Source: Lachnoclostridium phytofermentans (GTDB taxonomy: Bacteria; Bacillota; Clostridia; Lachnospirales; Lachnospiraceae). From it: a stretch of DNA of 64,000 bases. The stretch covers positions 784,501-848,500 of the forward strand of contig NZ_JPOF01000003.1 in the NCBI RefSeq assembly GCF_000733755.1, read 5' to 3'. Below, in pieces: positions 43,050-51,259 of the stretch; positions within the stretch are counted from its first letter, which is position 1, and each line of letters begins with the position of its first letter. A model generated the notes under the pieces. That model was not told the DNA's origin, ran no database searches, and was given only the letters and a program-made list of their open reading frames with translations. The position numbers were made by a program, and so were the translations under genes.

Positions 43050-45608
43050 CTACTCATAGATTACTTCTAAATTAGCATCAGTATAGTAATGCTTTAAGAT
43101 TTCCTCATAGCTTTTTCCCCTGCTAACCATCGTTTTCACACCATTTTGCGACATACCAGTTCCGTGACCAAAACCACCACCAGTTAGTGTAAATGTTGTC
43201 TTCGAACTCTCGTTACTCTTATCGATGACAAAAAAAGCACTTGGTAATAATGACATTCCATTGACTGTACTGCCATCCAATCTCACCACTTCCGTTGCAA
43301 CTGGAGCTAATAATTTTCTTATGTTCGTCTGATATCTTACTAATACAGTGTTCTCAGTTCCTTTGATTAGCAATTCCTTTATAATACCGCTGCTTCCTCT
43401 CGTAATAACCTTCATATCGGCCAATGTCCCAATCGTAGATACTGGAATGCTTTTAAAGACCTTTCCTTCTACAATCGTTGCTCCCGGGATCTCGGTTGCA
43501 TCATTTAATTCTTGTGAACGTACGTAGGTTAATATCGATGTCTTATTACTGTTATAACAATCCGCTAAATACTTATTGATCTGTTTGCTTAATGTTGCCA
43601 CGTCCATGGTTACATTCCATCGATACATTAAAAATCCACTATCATAAGTAGTTACAGCCTCTTCTTTTTTCGTACCATCCGTCATGACAGAAACTTCATC
43701 TTTTGCTAAAAAGCCTCGAAACACCTCATCTTTTGAAAAGTCAACAGTCATTCTCTCCTCGGTTTGAAGATTTCCTGTTAAATATTTCGCCTCCTTCGCA
43801 TCCTGCCAGACATCCTCAATACTTGCAGTATGCCCACAAGAAGTAGAAAAATAGTAAGCTGTAATTACCTTTCCACCTTGCGTTAACACCTTCCCATAAG
43901 TATCCTTTACTGCCATAATCGAAGCATCATTTTCTGCCACATTATTGTATACCTGGCAGCTTACACTATCATCAACATGAGCACCGTAGGCACTGTATTT
44001 ATTGGCATATAACTGATTAAAAGCATAACTTCTTGCACATACTGCTTGCACTTTTAAAGCTTCATTACCGTAACTTACCGGCATTTCACTCGGAACTACT
44101 GCATACAAATATTCTTCGATACTAAGTTCGTTAATCACGATGAGGCCTTTTTCATTCACTGAGATTTCCATTGTCCCTCGATATTTTGGTACACCTAAAT
44201 TACGCTTCACATTCAAAAGCGCAACTTTCCCATGTTCTTCTAATGGAGTAATTTTAATACGCCCATTGGTCATAAGCTTACTATCTTTTGTTATGGTAAA
44301 TTCCTCATCTTTTTCAAAGCGTACGGTCTCTTCTCCATTGTCAATGGTATACGGGCAATCGACTGTAAAAATAATCGAATCATGATAGACACTTTGATAA
44401 TTACTCGAATTAATTAGAACACGAATATTTTCTGCCTTGATTTGATCCCTGATTAAGGCTGCACATATCTTTCCTTCCGAGACAACAAAGTCTGTTACAC
44501 TATATCCCACTAAGATGTTATTGGTTTTTTCCATCTCCATCTCACCAAAAAGCTTGTAAATCCGATAGTTATCATCGAGTGGTAGAACCCCATAGCCCTC
44601 CACCTCAATCTCATTCTTACCGGTCACTAAAACCTTCCCTCTGATGATATCAGGCTTTATTGTAACACTCGTAATAAGCCCATCCGTTAAAGTTAAATCC
44701 CCGACCTTCTCTGTAAAACTATCCGATAGCGTAAGGCTCGTTTCAAAAGTTCTTGTAATTCCAGAGATAAAGGTTTTTATTTCTTTTCCTTTTCCTTCAA
44801 TCATATATACATTCTTTAAAACTACTGGCTTGTCTATCTGCGCTCTCACATAAACTAGCTCATCTGCACAGGTTAATACAGAAAGGTATCTCCCGACATA
44901 ATCATCTTTGTTTTCCTTTCCTCGAAACGGAATTGCTTTACTGGGAGGCTCGTTCTCTGGCTGAAATAAATCCTGATAATTTCGAAAATATGTAGTCTGA
45001 TATTGATTGCCATCCTGAGCTAATAGATTATCTCCTGCTTCTGATAAGCTTCCAAGGAAATATAGCTCTTGATAGGAAAGTTTGGTCTTACCTTTTAACA
45101 TTGATATCATTGTTTCATAAATGGAGAGAAATTCAGTTAACAATAATTCATCTTTTTCTCTGACCGTAGAAAATCTATCTGGAAATGATTTTTTAAGTCC
45201 ATTATAATCTATTTCATACAAATCTGTTATCATAAACAGCATGTCTCGAAATTCTCCGCAGGTAATATTCTCTAACAACCTTGCTTTCTTGTCTTCTTTG
45301 GTCGCATTACTAACAAATCCTGCATTAATTGCAGCATTTAAATATTCACTATACTCCTCTTTCGCTGAAACATCAGAAAATTCACTTAGGAAAGATAATT
45401 CCTTCCTTTCCTCCGAAGTATAAAAAAGGTAACTAAAGAGTCGCATCGCTTCTGCACGAGTAATACGCTCCCCCTGCAAGGTGTTTGACTGTTCTCCACC
45501 ATCGTTATCTTTTGTTCCACCTAAAATATTACGAAATAAGAGTATGATAAATATAACAATACAAATCCCTGCTAATATTAATTTTTTTATCCATTCCTTT
45601 TTGTTCAT
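43050..45608 (-). CDS. SpoIID/LytB-domain protein with SLH-like N-terminus
   Basis: This 852-aa membrane-anchored protein is far longer than SpoIID itself (about 340). After a single membrane helix (about 9-30), residues about 47-105 look like one S-layer-homology module (ITRAEAMRLFSYLF, then FSDVSA and YLNAAINAGFV). A middle region of mixed beta strands follows. The C-terminal half carries the SpoIID lytic transglycosylase domain: SIEEYLYAVVPSEMPVSYG (probable catalytic Glu), VQAVCARSYA, YYFSTSCGHTASIEDVW, and the ending GGGFGHGTGMSQNGVKTM. It probably trims peptidoglycan. ATG 45608 has GGGGG 5 bases upstream; earlier in-frame starts lie within the leader. The role may be vegetative or sporulation-related. 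Confidence 0.88.
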   Translation of the reverse strand: MNKKEWIKKLILAGICIVIFIILLFRNILGGTKDNDGGEQSNTLQGERITRAEAMRLFSYLFYTSEERKELSFLSEFSDVSAKEEYSEYLNAAINAGFVSNATKEDKKARLLENITCGEFRDMLFMITDLYEIDYNGLKKSFPDRFSTVREKDELLLTEFLSIYETMISMLKGKTKLSYQELYFLGSLSEAGDNLLAQDGNQYQTTYFRNYQDLFQPENEPPSKAIPFRGKENKDDYVGRYLSVLTCADELVYVRAQIDKPVVLKNVYMIEGKGKEIKTFISGITRTFETSLTLSDSFTEKVGDLTLTDGLITSVTIKPDIIRGKVLVTGKNEIEVEGYGVLPLDDNYRIYKLFGEMEMEKTNNILVGYSVTDFVVSEGKICAALIRDQIKAENIRVLINSSNYQSVYHDSIIFTVDCPYTIDNGEETVRFEKDEEFTITKDSKLMTNGRIKITPLEEHGKVALLNVKRNLGVPKYRGTMEISVNEKGLIVINELSIEEYLYAVVPSEMPVSYGNEALKVQAVCARSYAFNQLYANKYSAYGAHVDDSVSCQVYNNVAENDASIMAVKDTYGKVLTQGGKVITAYYFSTSCGHTASIEDVWQDAKEAKYLTGNLQTEERMTVDFSKDEVFRGFLAKDEVSVMTDGTKKEEAVTTYDSGFLMYRWNVTMDVATLSKQINKYLADCYNSNKTSILTYVRSQELNDATEIPGATIVEGKVFKSIPVSTIGTLADMKVITRGSSGIIKELLIKGTENTVLVRYQTNIRKLLAPVATEVVRLDGSTVNGMSLLPSAFFVIDKSNESSKTTFTLTGGGFGHGTGMSQNGVKTMVSRGKSYEEILKHYYTDANLEVIYE

Positions 45609-45686
45609 TCTATCCCCCATTCTGGCACAAGCTTTCTGCACTTATGAAGCCTTCACCAATACAAGATAAGACAATAAAATGTCTCA

Positions 45687-45707
45687 CTTGTCATGAATAA
45701 AAAGTGT
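45687..45707. repeat. partial dispersed repeat, copy F
   Basis: The right flank word CTTGTCATGAATAAAAAG occurs without the canonical GC-rich hairpin. An ACAAG is found 29 bases to the left, so this may be a decayed copy. Confidence 0.45.
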
Positions 45708-45854
45708 AAATTGACTTTTAATTTTCCTGCTACTCTCGATAATTATTTTGCTTTTTTTCAATAGCTTGTATCTCTTATAAGCTAATATATTAGGAACAGA
45801 ATAATAATATTCATCAAACTTTCTTGTACAATTTTTACTAAGTAAATCACTGAA

Positions 45855-45897
45855 ACAAGAAAAAGTACACTTCGCAACCTTTTCCTTGTCATGAATG
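45855..45897. repeat. dispersed hairpin repeat, copy C
   Basis: ACAAGAAAAAGTACACTTCG continues into CAACCTTTTCCTTGTCATGAAT. The stem ACAAG.AAAAG/CTTTT.CTTGT is imperfect; the loop keeps CTTCGC. Confidence 0.75.
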
Positions 45898-45923
45898 ATA
45901 ATTTCCTCATGCATCTTCTTTAC

Positions 45924-45982
45924 AAAAAAAGAGCTGTTGTCATACGGTATCTACTTCACAATAAATACATTTTCAACAGCTC
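45924..45982 (-). terminator. terminator of trpS
   Basis: Perfect 9-bp arms GAGCTGTTG (45931-45939) and CAACAGCTC (45974-45982) are followed on the minus strand by T7. The same GCTGTTG/CAACAGC arms occur in the palindrome at 5916-6021. Confidence 0.8.
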
Positions 45983-46002
45983 TATTTTCTTATTCAAATA
46001 AA

Positions 46003-46998
46003 TCAATCGATAGAAACACACATTGCCTTCTTCACTTTAGCAACAGTCTCCTCACCGATTTTATTCGCTTTTTCACTACCAGCCATTATAATGTCTCTTA
46101 CCTCTGGCTTACGTGCTTCATAATAGGCACGTCTGTCACGAAATGGATCAAGCAACTCATTTAGTTTTTCCGCCAAACGCTTCTTACAAGCAACACAACC
46201 GATATTCGCTGTACGGCATCGATTGCAGATATCCTCATGTTCTGAAGGATTAAACACCTTATGGTATGCCTGTACTACGCAGATTTCTGGATTTCCTGGG
46301 TCTTTTAATGTAATACGATTTGGATCAGTAACAGCAGCTCTTACTTTCTCGTTGACTGTTTTCGTATCATCGGAAAGGTAAATCGCATTACCAAGGCTCT
46401 TACCCATCTTGGCATTTCCATCTAAACCAACTAATCTAGAGCAAGAGCTAAGCTTTGCTTTTGGCTCGTGTAATGTCTCACCGTATAAGTCATTAAAGCG
46501 GCGTACTATCTTTCTTGTCATCTCCATATGTGGAAGCTGATCTTCTCCAACAGGAACTAAATCAGCGTTACAGAAAGTGATGTCCGCAGACTGGCTTACC
46601 GGATATCCTAGGAATCCATAGGTTAAATCTTCATATCCATATTGTGCAGCCTCTGTTTTAATCGTTGGGTTATGACGAAGCACATTGACAGATACAAACA
46701 TAGAATAAAAAACTGTTAATTCTGCAATCGCTTTGATTTGGGATTGTTGAAATATCGTCACTTTATTTGGATCAAGGCCGACCGATAAATTATCCATCGC
46801 AACATCATAAATACTCGAATTAATCAATTCTGGTCTTTCAAAATGCGTTGTTAATGCTTGAATATCAGCTAATAAAATAAAAGTATCGTATTCATCTTGT
46901 AACTCTACACGTTGGGAAAGACTTCCCACATAGTGTCCAAGATGAAGTTTTCCAGTTGTACGGTCACCAGTTAAAATTCTCTTCTTTACTTCACTCAT
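46003..46998 (-). CDS. trpS: tryptophanyl-tRNA synthetase
   Basis: This class I synthetase charges tRNA-Trp (331 aa). The HIGH-type motif is HLGHYVG and the KMSKS-type motif reads KMGKSLGNA. Trp-binding region sequences such as LADIQALTTHF and GYPVSQSADITFCNADLVPVGEDQLPHMEM are present. The ATG at 46998 is used because GAGAGG lies about 10 bases before it; the longer frame opens at a TTG without a site. It is controlled by the T-box at 47137-47407. A dispersed repeat (47096-47138) lies in the leader between T-box terminator and start codon. Confidence 0.97.
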   Translation of the reverse strand: MSEVKKRILTGDRTTGKLHLGHYVGSLSQRVELQDEYDTFILLADIQALTTHFERPELINSSIYDVAMDNLSVGLDPNKVTIFQQSQIKAIAELTVFYSMFVSVNVLRHNPTIKTEAAQYGYEDLTYGFLGYPVSQSADITFCNADLVPVGEDQLPHMEMTRKIVRRFNDLYGETLHEPKAKLSSCSRLVGLDGNAKMGKSLGNAIYLSDDTKTVNEKVRAAVTDPNRITLKDPGNPEICVVQAYHKVFNPSEHEDICNRCRTANIGCVACKKRLAEKLNELLDPFRDRRAYYEARKPEVRDIIMAGSEKANKIGEETVAKVKKAMCVSID

Positions 46999-47095
46999 GA
47001 TTTTCCATCCTCTCAAATAAATACAAATTGTTTATTAGTGACAACTTTTCTTAATGCTAAGCGAGCGCATCACTTCGGAGCACTTTTTAAATTAT

Positions 47096-47138
47096 TCAAG
47101 AAAAGCGCGTATTGCGAACGCTTCCTTGTTATCAATAT
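47096..47138. repeat. dispersed hairpin repeat, degenerate copy E
   Basis: CAAGAAAAGCG and CGCTTCCTTG form the stem around GTATTGCGAA, followed by TTATCAATATAAAAAA. It sits directly at the T-run of the trpS T-box terminator, inside the trpS leader. Confidence 0.55.
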
Positions 47139-47407
47139 AAAAAAGCTTCTGCCCCTGCTCCTACAGGGACAAAAGCCTAAACTTCTGCGGTACCACCCAG
47201 ATTGGTGCAAAGCACCCACTCTATCTGTAACTTACTGATTACAGTCCCATGGATAACGGTTGGGGATCCGTCAACGTCTACTCCCTTACGGTTTCAAGTT
47301 GCCCTCACAAGTCCATTCAATAAGCTTTCGTTACTGTATTCCCACCTACAACAGCTCTCTGAAAACTCCTTACTTATCTACTTCTCCTGATCATCGGTTT
47401 CTCTTTT
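47137..47407 (-). ncRNA. T-box leader controlling trpS
   Basis: The minus strand has a Stem I with a specifier-loop candidate GAATGGACTT carrying TGG (Trp; 47315-47313). The T-box core TGGGTGGTACCGCAGAAG is at 47199-47182. A terminator stem built on GGCTTTTGTCCCTG and CAGGGGCAGAAGC (47178-47143) is followed by T6. It senses uncharged tRNA-Trp, whose gene is at 252-324. Confidence 0.95.
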
Positions 47408-47413
47408 ACTTGT

Positions 47414-47442
47414 AGTATATCGTCTGTATTTTCGTTTGTCAA
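47414..47442 (-). promoter_or_regulatory. promoter of the trpS T-box transcript
   Basis: On the minus strand TTGACA (47442-47437), a 17-base spacer and TATACT (47419-47414). Confidence 0.85.
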
Positions 47443-47486
47443 GGCATGAGTATCTACCATTGACAAAAATAGTTCTGCAATTTATC

Positions 47487-48242
47487 TTAAGCAATCACAT
47501 CGCTCATAGAATATAGACCAGGACCTTTACCAGCTAAATATTTTGCGGCTGTGATCGCTCCCTTGCCAAAGATAGCCTTGGAATAAGCGGTATGTTTAAA
47601 CTCAATTACTTCATCCGTACCTGCAAAGATTACTTCATGTTCACCGACAATATTACCGCCACGAACTGCACTGATTCCAATTTCTTTCTTATCACGTTTT
47701 TCACGAACCTTAGATCGGTCATACATATAATGATACTCTTTATTTAGTGCTTCATTAATCGCATCCGCAAGTGCAAGTGCTGTACCACTAGGCGCATCCA
47801 CTTTTTGATTATGATGTTTTTCAATGATTTCAATATCGTAATCTGCTTTCGCAAGTACATTTGCTGCAACACTCACTAATTTAAGTAGTGTATTTACTCC
47901 CAAAGACATATTAGCAGAACGAAGAATTGCAACTTCTTTCGAAGCTTCTTCGATTTTTTTAATATCCTCATCAGAATAACCTGTTGTACATAACACCAAG
48001 GGAAGATTTCGTTTTTTAGAAACTCGAATTAACTCATCTAAGCTCTTAGGAGAGGAAAAATCAATGACTGCATCCGCTGCAACCGTACACTCTTCCAGAT
48101 TTTTAAATACCGGATATGGATTTCTTCCATCATCAAAAACATCCACTCCAGCAACAATCTTCGCATTTTCATCCTGTGCTACCAAATTACTGATTACCTG
48201 TCCCATCCTTCCGTTACAGCCAACCATTATTATCTCTGTCAT
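47487..48242 (-). CDS. dapB: 4-hydroxy-tetrahydrodipicolinate reductase
   Basis: This enzyme reduces the DapA product with NAD(P)H in the lysine/diaminopimelate pathway (251 aa). The Rossmann motif is VGCNGRMGQVI. The catalytic and substrate signature EKHHNQKVDAPSGTALALA contains the conserved HH and K residues. AAAGG is near the ATG. It is downstream of dapA; a perfect 14-bp hairpin lies between the two. The lysine riboswitch before dapA probably controls both. Confidence 0.97.
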   Translation of the reverse strand: MTEIIMVGCNGRMGQVISNLVAQDENAKIVAGVDVFDDGRNPYPVFKNLEECTVAADAVIDFSSPKSLDELIRVSKKRNLPLVLCTTGYSDEDIKKIEEASKEVAILRSANMSLGVNTLLKLVSVAANVLAKADYDIEIIEKHHNQKVDAPSGTALALADAINEALNKEYHYMYDRSKVREKRDKKEIGISAVRGGNIVGEHEVIFAGTDEVIEFKHTAYSKAIFGKGAITAAKYLAGKGPGLYSMSDVIA

Positions 48243-48275
48243 GACTTCACCTTTCCTTTGTCTATGTTATCTGAA

Positions 48276-48310
48276 TTTTCAGGGAATCGATTATAACGAT
48301 TCCCTGAAAA
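48276..48310 (-). other. intercistronic hairpin between dapA and dapB
   Basis: Perfect 14-bp arms TTTTCAGGGAATCG and CGATTCCCTGAAAA with a 7-base loop. It is not followed by a T-run on the dap strand, so partial attenuation, RNA processing or 3' protection is likelier than strong termination. Confidence 0.6.
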
Positions 48311-48397
48311 CTATTCTAATAGAAAGTTTTAGTGCCACCTTCTAATCCTTATATTTTCTTCCTATCGATCGGTAATAAATCCTTTTTTTTATATTAA

Positions 48398-49282
48398 TTA
48401 GATTAAACCAACTTTTTTCATCTCTTCTGCAAGAACTTTTGCATGATCCTCTTCCATCTCTGTTAAAGGTCTTCTTAACTGGCCTACCTCAAATCCCATC
48501 AGGTTAAGCGCCTTCTTTACCGGTATCGGATTTACCTCGCTAAAAAGCGCATTAATCACTGGTAAATACTTTAACTGAAGTTCTAAGCTACCCTTTGTGT
48601 CCCCTGCAAGGAATTTAGCTACAATATCATGTGTCTGTCTTGGTGCGATATTGGACAATACAGAGACAACTCCAAGGCCTCCTAAGGACATTACTGGAAC
48701 GATGGATTCATCGCATCCAGAATAAATATCAAGTCTACCTTCACATGCATGCACTAATTCTGCAACCTGAGCAATATTTCCGGAAGCTTCCTTCATTGCA
48801 ACAATGTTATCTACTGTTTTAGATAATGTCGCAGCAGTTGCTGGTAGGATGTTACAGCCCGTTCTTGATGGAACATTATATAACATCACTGGTAAATCAA
48901 TAGAATTAGCAATCGCAGTAAAATGCGTGGTTAATCCTTTTTGGGTTGCTTTATTGTAGTAAGGTGTTACCAAAAGTACAGCATCTGCACCAGCAACCTG
49001 CGCTTCTTTTGATAAGAATATCGCGGTTTCGGTACAATTCGATCCTGTTCCAGCAATCACCGGTACTCTTTTCTTTGTGTGCTCTACTGCAAAACGAATA
49101 CACTCTATGTGTTCTTCGTGTGTCAGGGTTGAAGATTCTCCTGTTGTACCACATATAATTATACTATCAGTTCCATTGTTAATCTGAAAATCAATAAGCT
49201 CACCTAGCTTTTCGTAATTAACTTCTCTGTTTTCCTTAAATGGCGTAACAATAGCCACACCAGCACCAGTAAAAATTGCCAT
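48398..49282 (-). CDS. dapA: 4-hydroxy-tetrahydrodipicolinate synthase
   Basis: This enzyme condenses pyruvate with aspartate semialdehyde at the entry to lysine synthesis (294 aa). Key residues are visible: GTTGESSTL near the N-terminus, LLVTPYYNKATQKGL, YNVPSRTGCN with the catalytic Tyr, and VAMKEASGN with the Schiff-base lysine. ATG 49282 has GGAGG 7 bases upstream and gives the usual start MAIFTGAGVAIVTPF. It is preceded by a lysine riboswitch. Confidence 0.98.
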   Translation of the reverse strand: MAIFTGAGVAIVTPFKENREVNYEKLGELIDFQINNGTDSIIICGTTGESSTLTHEEHIECIRFAVEHTKKRVPVIAGTGSNCTETAIFLSKEAQVAGADAVLLVTPYYNKATQKGLTTHFTAIANSIDLPVMLYNVPSRTGCNILPATAATLSKTVDNIVAMKEASGNIAQVAELVHACEGRLDIYSGCDESIVPVMSLGGLGVVSVLSNIAPRQTHDIVAKFLAGDTKGSLELQLKYLPVINALFSEVNPIPVKKALNLMGFEVGQLRRPLTEMEEDHAKVLAEEMKKVGLI

Positions 49283-49311
49283 AACAGCACCTCCATGGAT
49301 AAATTGGCATA

Positions 49312-49570
49312 AAAAAAGCCGACGCGGAGTCGACACTAAAGAATTCTACTACATTACCAAGTGATACCCTAACGCTTTGTAAATAGGATATGATTGATAC
49401 ATTCTTTAGGTAGCTCTCCATCAATAAGTTGATGACAGTCCCATGATTCTTCATCATACGACCAGCTTTACATACTTCAGGGTATCTAAAGCTTCGGCAT
49501 CTCATCCTTTCAACAATCCTCTACTATGCCTGACATATCCGATTGTTTACTGATAATTGATGCACCTCTA
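49312..49570 (-). ncRNA. lysine riboswitch (L-box) controlling dapA-dapB
   Basis: Conserved elements appear in order on the minus strand: AGAGGTGC, CAGTAAACAATCGG, GTTGAAAGGATGAGATGCCGA, AAGCTGGTCG and GGGACTGTCATC. A terminator stem GTCGAC/GTCGGC is followed by T7 (about 49335-49312). Lysine binding would favour termination and shut off dapA. Confidence 0.96.
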
Positions 49571-49710
49571 CCAATTGTTGTTCAATTGTAAAATCATATT
49601 ATCACCACAATCTCTTATTGTCAACCCAATCTTACACATATTTCTAAATTCTGCGCTTTGACTCCATTTATTCCATCTCATTTGTTATTATTATATTCGA
49701 AACATAAAAA

Positions 49711-49740
49711 AAGGGTGTTGCTTCCAACACCCCTCTTTTT
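49711..49740. terminator. terminator of the SSB gene
   Basis: Arms GGGTGTTG and CAACACCC with loop CTTC; the minus strand continues with T7. Confidence 0.9.
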
Positions 49741-49802
49741 ATTATGTTATATATGGAAAGCAGTATACCGCTCTTGCTAATTATTATGCAAGAAGGTTAT
49801 CG

Positions 49803-50441
49803 TTATTCTTCCTCACTATTCACATACTCTAGCTTACTTACAGAAACTTCATATGCTACTCTCTTCTCAAAATCAGTTTCACCAGTTTTCTTCTGATACT
49901 CACGACTTTGAATTCTGCCCCATACCTGAATATGTCCACCAACTTCGAAACTTTCTGCAAATCTAGCATTTCTACCCCAGCATATGCATGGAATGTAATC
50001 AGACTTACCATATGGACGATTTACTGCAAGTAAGATATCTGCAATCTCTCTTCCAAGTGGGGTCTTACGATATACTGGTGGTTTGCAAACGAAACCATCC
50101 AAGAAAATGTAGTTTGGCTTTGCATTTTCGGATTCTTCCTCGGTTACTTTAATCTCTCTGGCAAATACAGAAAGCACTAACCGATTCTTACTGTCTTCAT
50201 GACGATTATAGGAACGGAATTGTCCGCTTACTTCTACGAACTTTCCTTTATAATTTCCTTTCACATCAATCAAACGTTCTGATACCATCACTGGTATTAC
50301 ATCAAATGAGTTACTTAATCTTCCAACAAGTACCTCCAATAAATAGAAGCCTTCTCCAAAGACTTCATGGCTAAAAGTAAATTCACTGATTACCTCGCCT
50401 GCAACACTTACTTGATTGTTATCAAATACTTTATCTGTCAT
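49803..50441 (-). CDS. single-stranded DNA-binding protein with two OB-fold halves
   Basis: The protein is 212 aa. The second half (about 105-205) is a typical SSB OB fold: NYIFLDGFVCKPPVYRKTPLGREIADILLAVNRPYGKSDYIPCICWGRNA, followed by HIQVWGRIQSREY. The first half (about 8-100) has a similar order of strands: NQVSVAGEVISEFTFSHEV, then FVEVSGQFRSYNR. This suggests a diverged second OB fold. Normal SSBs carry one OB fold and an acidic DDDIPF-type tail; here the end is just VNSEEE. It probably binds ssDNA as a dimer-like arrangement. The gene is monocistronic and is probably an accessory SSB rather than the replicative one next to rpsF and rpsR. Confidence 0.85.
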   Translation of the reverse strand: MTDKVFDNNQVSVAGEVISEFTFSHEVFGEGFYLLEVLVGRLSNSFDVIPVMVSERLIDVKGNYKGKFVEVSGQFRSYNRHEDSKNRLVLSVFAREIKVTEEESENAKPNYIFLDGFVCKPPVYRKTPLGREIADILLAVNRPYGKSDYIPCICWGRNARFAESFEVGGHIQVWGRIQSREYQKKTGETDFEKRVAYEVSVSKLEYVNSEEE

Positions 50442-50515
50442 GCTGTATGACTCCCTTCTCTTCTTCTGGTTCGTTCAGATTTTCTCTACAACTAATTTGT
50501 ATTCTATCTGTCTTC

Positions 50516-50544
50516 ATTATATAAGGAATATATTTACAAATCAA
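50516..50544 (-). promoter_or_regulatory. promoter of the SSB-like gene
   Basis: On the minus strand TTGATT (50544-50539), a 17-base spacer and TATAAT (50521-50516), about 75 bases before the start codon. Confidence 0.7.
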
Positions 50545-51174
50545 TCATTTTTGGTATTCAATTTTTGACATAATTCTTGTCAAAAGCACTCCCTTCCTTG
50601 TTTCACTATACCATTTTCCTCATAATTACAGTTCTTTTGTGTACTGCTACCTTCACCCTTGCAGTAACTACCGTTGTTAGAACACAACCTTTCCGTCAAA
50701 GCACTTCTGACCGTATAGAAACACTTTCATAACCTTGGTTATTTTGGAAATGTTTTACTTGTGAATTTTTACTAATTATAACCTAGAATCACAATGAAAA
50801 CAAGTTATTTTTTTGTTAAGATTTGTCGTATTATGCTTGACAAAAAGCAGAGAATATCTCTATATTGTTTCTATTGTTAAGATTTTGGCACTTTTACCAT
50901 TACCTCTGTGTTAGTTATGTGGATAAAGGTCGGAAAATATACTTATACTTTAAAATAAATGTAAGGATCCATATTCATTTTTAAGTCAATTACAATAAAT
51001 AGATCCAATATTAACTCACAGGAAAACATAATACCTTTTACGTCATAGTAATCTTTTCTATCCATATGCCGAAAATTTTCTGACTACCAAACCAAACATA
51101 TTAATTTCTATTAATTATAGAACTTATTTTATAGCACTCACATAACCTACCATTTAGTAAAAACAAGAATTTTC
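50545..51174. other. long non-coding gap between the SSB-like gene and typA
   Basis: About 630 bases without a plausible coding region remain after removing the SSB and typA promoters. The notable element is the promoter at 50837-50866. Only short stems are visible beyond it (for example GGATC/GATCC around 50966-51006). Confidence 0.6.
50837..50866 (+). promoter_or_regulatory. orphan sigma-A-type promoter in the typA upstream gap
   Basis: TTGACA, an 18-base spacer and TATATT point toward typA but lie about 400 bases before its start and 330 before the proximal typA promoter. It may make a long typA leader or a separate small RNA. Confidence 0.55.
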
Positions 51175-51202
51175 TTGTAAATTCATGAAAATATGTTACA
51201 AT
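51175..51202 (+). promoter_or_regulatory. promoter of typA
   Basis: TTGTAA, a 16-base spacer and TACAAT lie about 57 bases before the start codon. The inverted repeat ACAAGAATTTTCTTGT (51163-51178) overlaps the -35 region. Confidence 0.65.
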
Positions 51203-51259
51203 ACAAAAGTTGAACAGTGAACGATTAATTGATGGACCATTAAAGAAAGAAGGTTTCAA

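Noticed and set aside
46003-46998. KMSKS motif of TrpS reads KMGKS
   Set aside because: This variant does not look like a defect: flanking sequence and length are normal for TrpS.
49236-49505. 89-codon frame on the minus strand upstream of dapA
   Set aside because: It is entirely explained by the conserved lysine riboswitch.
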